Part shown: positions 60,355-64,000 of the stretch, one piece after another
How positions within the stretch are numbered: the stretch's first letter is position 1
Layout of the letters: each line of letters begins with the position of its first letter
Assembly (NCBI GenBank): GCA_040954595.2
Contig: CM082597.2
Coordinates: forward strand, 6,944,001-7,008,000
Direction of reading: 5' to 3'
Origin: Balanoglossus misakiensis
Lineage: Eukaryota; Hemichordata
DNA: 64,000 nucleotides
Position numbers and translations under genes: made by a program
Notes under the pieces: model-generated
Seen by the model: only the letters and a program-made list of their open reading frames with translations
Told to the model about the DNA's origin: nothing
Database searches by the model: none

Positions 60355-62164
60355 CGAGAACTGACTAGACTTTCAACGCAAATATATGAGACTTCCAGAT
60401 TTCTGAGCGAGGCCTGTATAGTCTGTGAATTTTCTTCAACAACAAATTATACAAGAATTGATAATGATTTCCCTCTAACAACACATATTTCTTCGTAATT
60501 TAGAATTTAGTACAAGGAAATAGAAATTCCATAAGTAACCTCAGATGACCTCTGCAATACCTCTGTATACTTTATCACACAGGTGAACAATTAAAAATCC
60601 ATCAAAATTTTGCACTGATTTTGATTCTATTTTCAGTTATATCACGTCCTCATGCACTTATTTACACTACCTATCCAAAATTATAGCGCTTAATTATGAA
60701 AAAAAAACCTGCAAAAACTCACTTACTTTTTATAGTGGATGACGACATGAAACTGCAGCACCACCTCCCCAGTATAAAGAGTTAATCAATTATTATTAAC
60801 ATCAATAGTTAAACATTTCTGAGACGCCCTTTACAGTTGGCACTACGTGCTACTTGCTCACCGAAAACTTTGTCAGGAGAGCATTCAATTTAGTAAATAG
60901 GACATAAAATCAGGTCCAATATAATTAAAACAGTACTGGGCATGAACTCAGGCCTAGCTCGCCTAGACAACAGTTTGGGTGAAAACATGACTAAAAGTTG
61001 ATGCTTTAAAACGCTGTTTAAAACTTGAAGGTACCTGAAGTCCCACATAAACAGCTGTAAGGTAGAGCAGCGAGCTGGGACAATCTGTTTAGGCTGGTCA
61101 CAAAGTAATAAAGGCCTACGGGGTTAATGTTTAACAGTCTACTGGTAATTGGCATGTACATGATAAAAAACTTTGGCTCAGCAACATTCTGCACAGAGGC
61201 AACATATTCTGAACAGAGGCAACATTCTTTCTCGACTGGAAGTAAGTGTTTTCTTGATCTCCTGTAATTCTTGATAGGTATGCAAAATATATGCATGAGG
61301 AATCATTTAAATTGACTTGTTGAACATTTGTGCTTCAAAATTATAATTTAAGTGGTAAATCTACTAATTCTGGCTGTTCAGTGGTCACTTTAGGTTGACA
61401 TTTTAATATAGCTATACTTCCTTGTATCAAATTAGGGATCAGGAAAACACACATTTTAATAGAAGGGAAATATTATTGTTTGTAGTATTTTGGGTTGTTC
61501 AGCTAAATTCTTAGACTAGGCTTAAATCATTATGAGTTCTGAAAGTAGTTTAAATTTGTGTTCAAACTTAACCCTCGCTCTCAGACCATTGCTTCAGTGA
61601 CGCAGTACCAGTACTTAGCAAATTCACCCAACAATATAATAGTCGTATTCAGCCACTGCCGCTGTCCCTCCCTTGATCAGATCTATATGGACTTGTGGAA
61701 ACTGAAACATATGGCAGTTCATTGGACTATTTAGTAAGAGACCAGTTGCTTCAGGTCAGTGCATGGTTATGTATATAACTCCATATGGTTGTATTTTTCT
61801 CAATAACCTACAGCCAAGGGTGTCGTAGAGTTTTGATAAAATATTTTGTCCAATGTCACATCATCAAATATGGGAGAAAATTTTAATATCCCCAATCATG
61901 TTCTTTGATTAGGTACATGTATATAGTTATGAATTTCTCAAAAATGGAACATTTACAATTTAAATGTTTAATTGATCCACAATCACACCACTCAAGTAAT
62001 CACAAATTATAGTTACCATGGTGGCAGGGGTAGTGTAAGTGTGTGCCTTTCTTAATATGGAAGAGAATCCACAGTACCGGTAGTAGATGATGTTTTACAA
62101 TTGGTGACAATCAGGAGGAATGTATAAACATTGAAATGATATCTGCCCACACCAATATGTTTCA
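60355..62164. repeat. Array unit 6 (short type, 1810 bp)
   Basis: Lacks both the 560-bp segment and the insertion. The plus-strand frame is broken by an indel (gaaacatatggcag near 61705). Confidence 0.9.
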
Positions 62165-63970
62165 CGAGAACTGACTAGACTTTCAACACAAATATATGAG
62201 ACTTCCAGATTTCAGAGCGAGGCCTGTATAGTCTGTGAATTTTCTTCAACAACCAATTATACAAGATTTGATAATGATATCCATCCAAAAAGACATGTTT
62301 CTTCGTAATTTAGAATTTAGTACAAGGAAATAGAAATTCCATAAGTAACCTCAGATGACCTCTGCAATACCTCTGTATACTTTATCACACAGGTGAACAA
62401 TTAAAAATAATCATAATTTTGCACTGATTTTGATTCTATTTTCAGTTATATCACGTCCTCATGTACTTATTTACACTACCTATCCAAAATCATAGGGATT
62501 AATTATGCAAAAAAAAACTGCAAAAACTCACTTACTTTTTATAGTGGATGACGACATGAAACTGCACCACCACCCCCCAGTATAAAGAGTTAATCAATTA
62601 TTATTAACATCAATAGTTAAACATTTCTGAGACGCCCTTTACAGTTGGCACTACGTGATACTTGCTCACCAACAACTTTGTCAGGAGAGCATTCAATTTA
62701 ATAAATAAGACATAGAATCAGGTCCAATATAATTCAAACAGTACTGGGCATGAACTCAGGCCTAGCTCGCCTAGACAACAGTTTGGGTGAAAACATGACT
62801 AAGAGTTAATGCTTTAAAACGCTGTTTAAAACTTGAAGGTACCTGAAGTCCCACATAAACAGCTTTTAGGTAGAGCAGCGAGCTGGGACAATCTGTTTAG
62901 GCTGGTCACAAAGTAATAAAGTCCTATGGGTTAATGTTTAACAGTCTACTGGTAATTGGCATGTACATGATAAAAAACTTTGGCTCAGCGACATTCTGCA
63001 CAGAGGCAACATATTCTGAACAGAGGCAACATTCTTTCTCGACTGGAAGTAAGTGTTTTCTTGATCTCCTGTAATTCTTGATAGGTATGGAAAATATATG
63101 CATGAGGAATCATTTAAATTGACTTGTTGAACATTTGTGCTTCAAAATTATAATTTAAGTGGTAAATCTACTAATTCTGGCTGTTCAGTGGTCACTTTAG
63201 GTTGACATTTTAATATAGCTATACTTCCTTGTATCAAATTAGGGATCAGGAAAACACACATTTTAATAGAAGGGAAATATTATAGTTCGTAGTATTTTGG
63301 GTTGTTCAGCTAAATTCACAGACTAGGCTTAAATCATTATGAGTTCTGAAAGTAGTTTAAATTTGTGTTCGAACTTAACCCTCGCTCTCAGACCATTGCT
63401 TCAGTGACGCAGTACCAGTACTTAGCAAATTCACCCAACAATATAATAGTCGTATTCAGCCAGTGCCTTGGTCCCTCCCTTGATCAGATCTATATGGACT
63501 TGTGGAAACTGAAACAATGGCAGTTCATTGGACTATTTAGTAAGAGACCAGTTGCTTCAGGTCAGTGCATGGTTATGTATATAACTCCATATGGTTGTAT
63601 TTTTCTCAATAACCTACAGCCAAGGGTGTCGTAGAGTTTTGATAAAATATTTTGTCCAATGTCACATCATCAAATATGGGAGAAAATTTTAATATCCCCA
63701 ATCATGTTCTTTGATTAGGTACATGTATATAGTTATGAATTTCTCAAAAATGGAACATTTACAATTTAAATGTTTAATTGATCCACAATCACACCACTCA
63801 AGTAATCACAAATTATAGTTACCATGGTGGCAGGGGTAGTGTAAGTGTGTGCCTTTCTTAATATGGAAGAGAATCCACAGTACCGGTAGTAGATGATGTT
63901 TTACAATTGGTGACAATCAGGAGGAATGTATAAACATTGAAATGATATCTGCCCACACCAATATGTTTCA
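62165..63970. repeat. Array unit 7 (short type, 1806 bp)
   Basis: A short unit very close to unit 6, for example both share gtagtagatgatgttttaca. It carries an open plus-strand frame at 63365-63634. Confidence 0.9.
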
Positions 63971-64000
63971 CGAGAACTGACTAGACTTTCAACACAAATA
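63971..64000. repeat. Array unit 8, cut by window end
   Basis: First 30 bp of a further unit. The array continues beyond the window, so its total length is unknown. Confidence 0.85.

Noticed and set aside
51868-61296. Minus-strand ~100-codon frames in array units 3 and 6
   Set aside because: Not kept open in the other units and without any recognisable motif.
46935-64000. CRISPR or rDNA-like array
   Set aside because: Units are 1.8-3.4 kb, AT-rich and eukaryotic, with no short repeat-spacer pattern and no rRNA sequence recognised.

Overview
The window looks like part of an invertebrate deuterostome genome: AT-rich, intron-containing and full of short DNA transposons. A hemichordate or cephalochordate would fit, but the species cannot be fixed from sequence alone. 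The evidence is the gene set: a UBASH3/TULA-type phosphatase, an HNK-1-family carbohydrate sulfotransferase, a LicD/fukutin-like protein and a very large NACHT (NLR) receptor with a death-effector-like N-terminus. All gene structures were read by eye from splice sites. For every multi-exon gene the exon phases agree throughout and the summed coding length is a multiple of three.

Layout. 1-6280: a broken L1/Tx1-like LINE, interrupted and flanked by three copies of one repeat family, the third split by a 1110-bp DNA transposon. 6.28-8.45 kb and 14.25-17.0 kb: two direct copies of a diverged segmental duplication. 10.95-12.02 kb (+): two-exon LicD-like gene. 17.47-31.65 kb (-): complete 13-exon UBASH3-like gene whose introns hold many MITEs, several within a few bases to a few tens of bases of splice donors. 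29.9-37.8 kb (-): a small secreted four-cysteine protein gene interlocked with UBASH3 on the same strand. 34.68-36.10 kb (+): three-exon sulfotransferase gene inside an intron of the small gene on the opposite strand. 38.48-46.53 kb (-): five-exon NLR gene, 2153 residues, whose long C-terminal part is a tandem series of about 145-185-residue units rather than obvious canonical LRRs. 46.94-64.0 kb: a tandem array of seven complete 1.8-3.4 kb units that begins about 0.4 kb 5' of the NLR first coding exon and runs off the window.

Function. Two genes suggest immune or signalling work: the NLR (DED-NACHT scaffold) and UBASH3 (UBA, 2H phosphoesterase, SH3 and histidine phosphatase domains, a regulator of tyrosine-kinase signalling in vertebrates). 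The small secreted cysteine protein could belong to the same theme, but that is speculation. The LicD-like protein and the sulfotransferase are both predicted type II Golgi/ER membrane proteins for glycan modification. The tandem array carries, on the NLR strand, a conserved ATG and a conserved splice donor in every complete unit inspected, so it may supply alternative 5' exons or promoters to the NLR. That is an inference needing transcript data.
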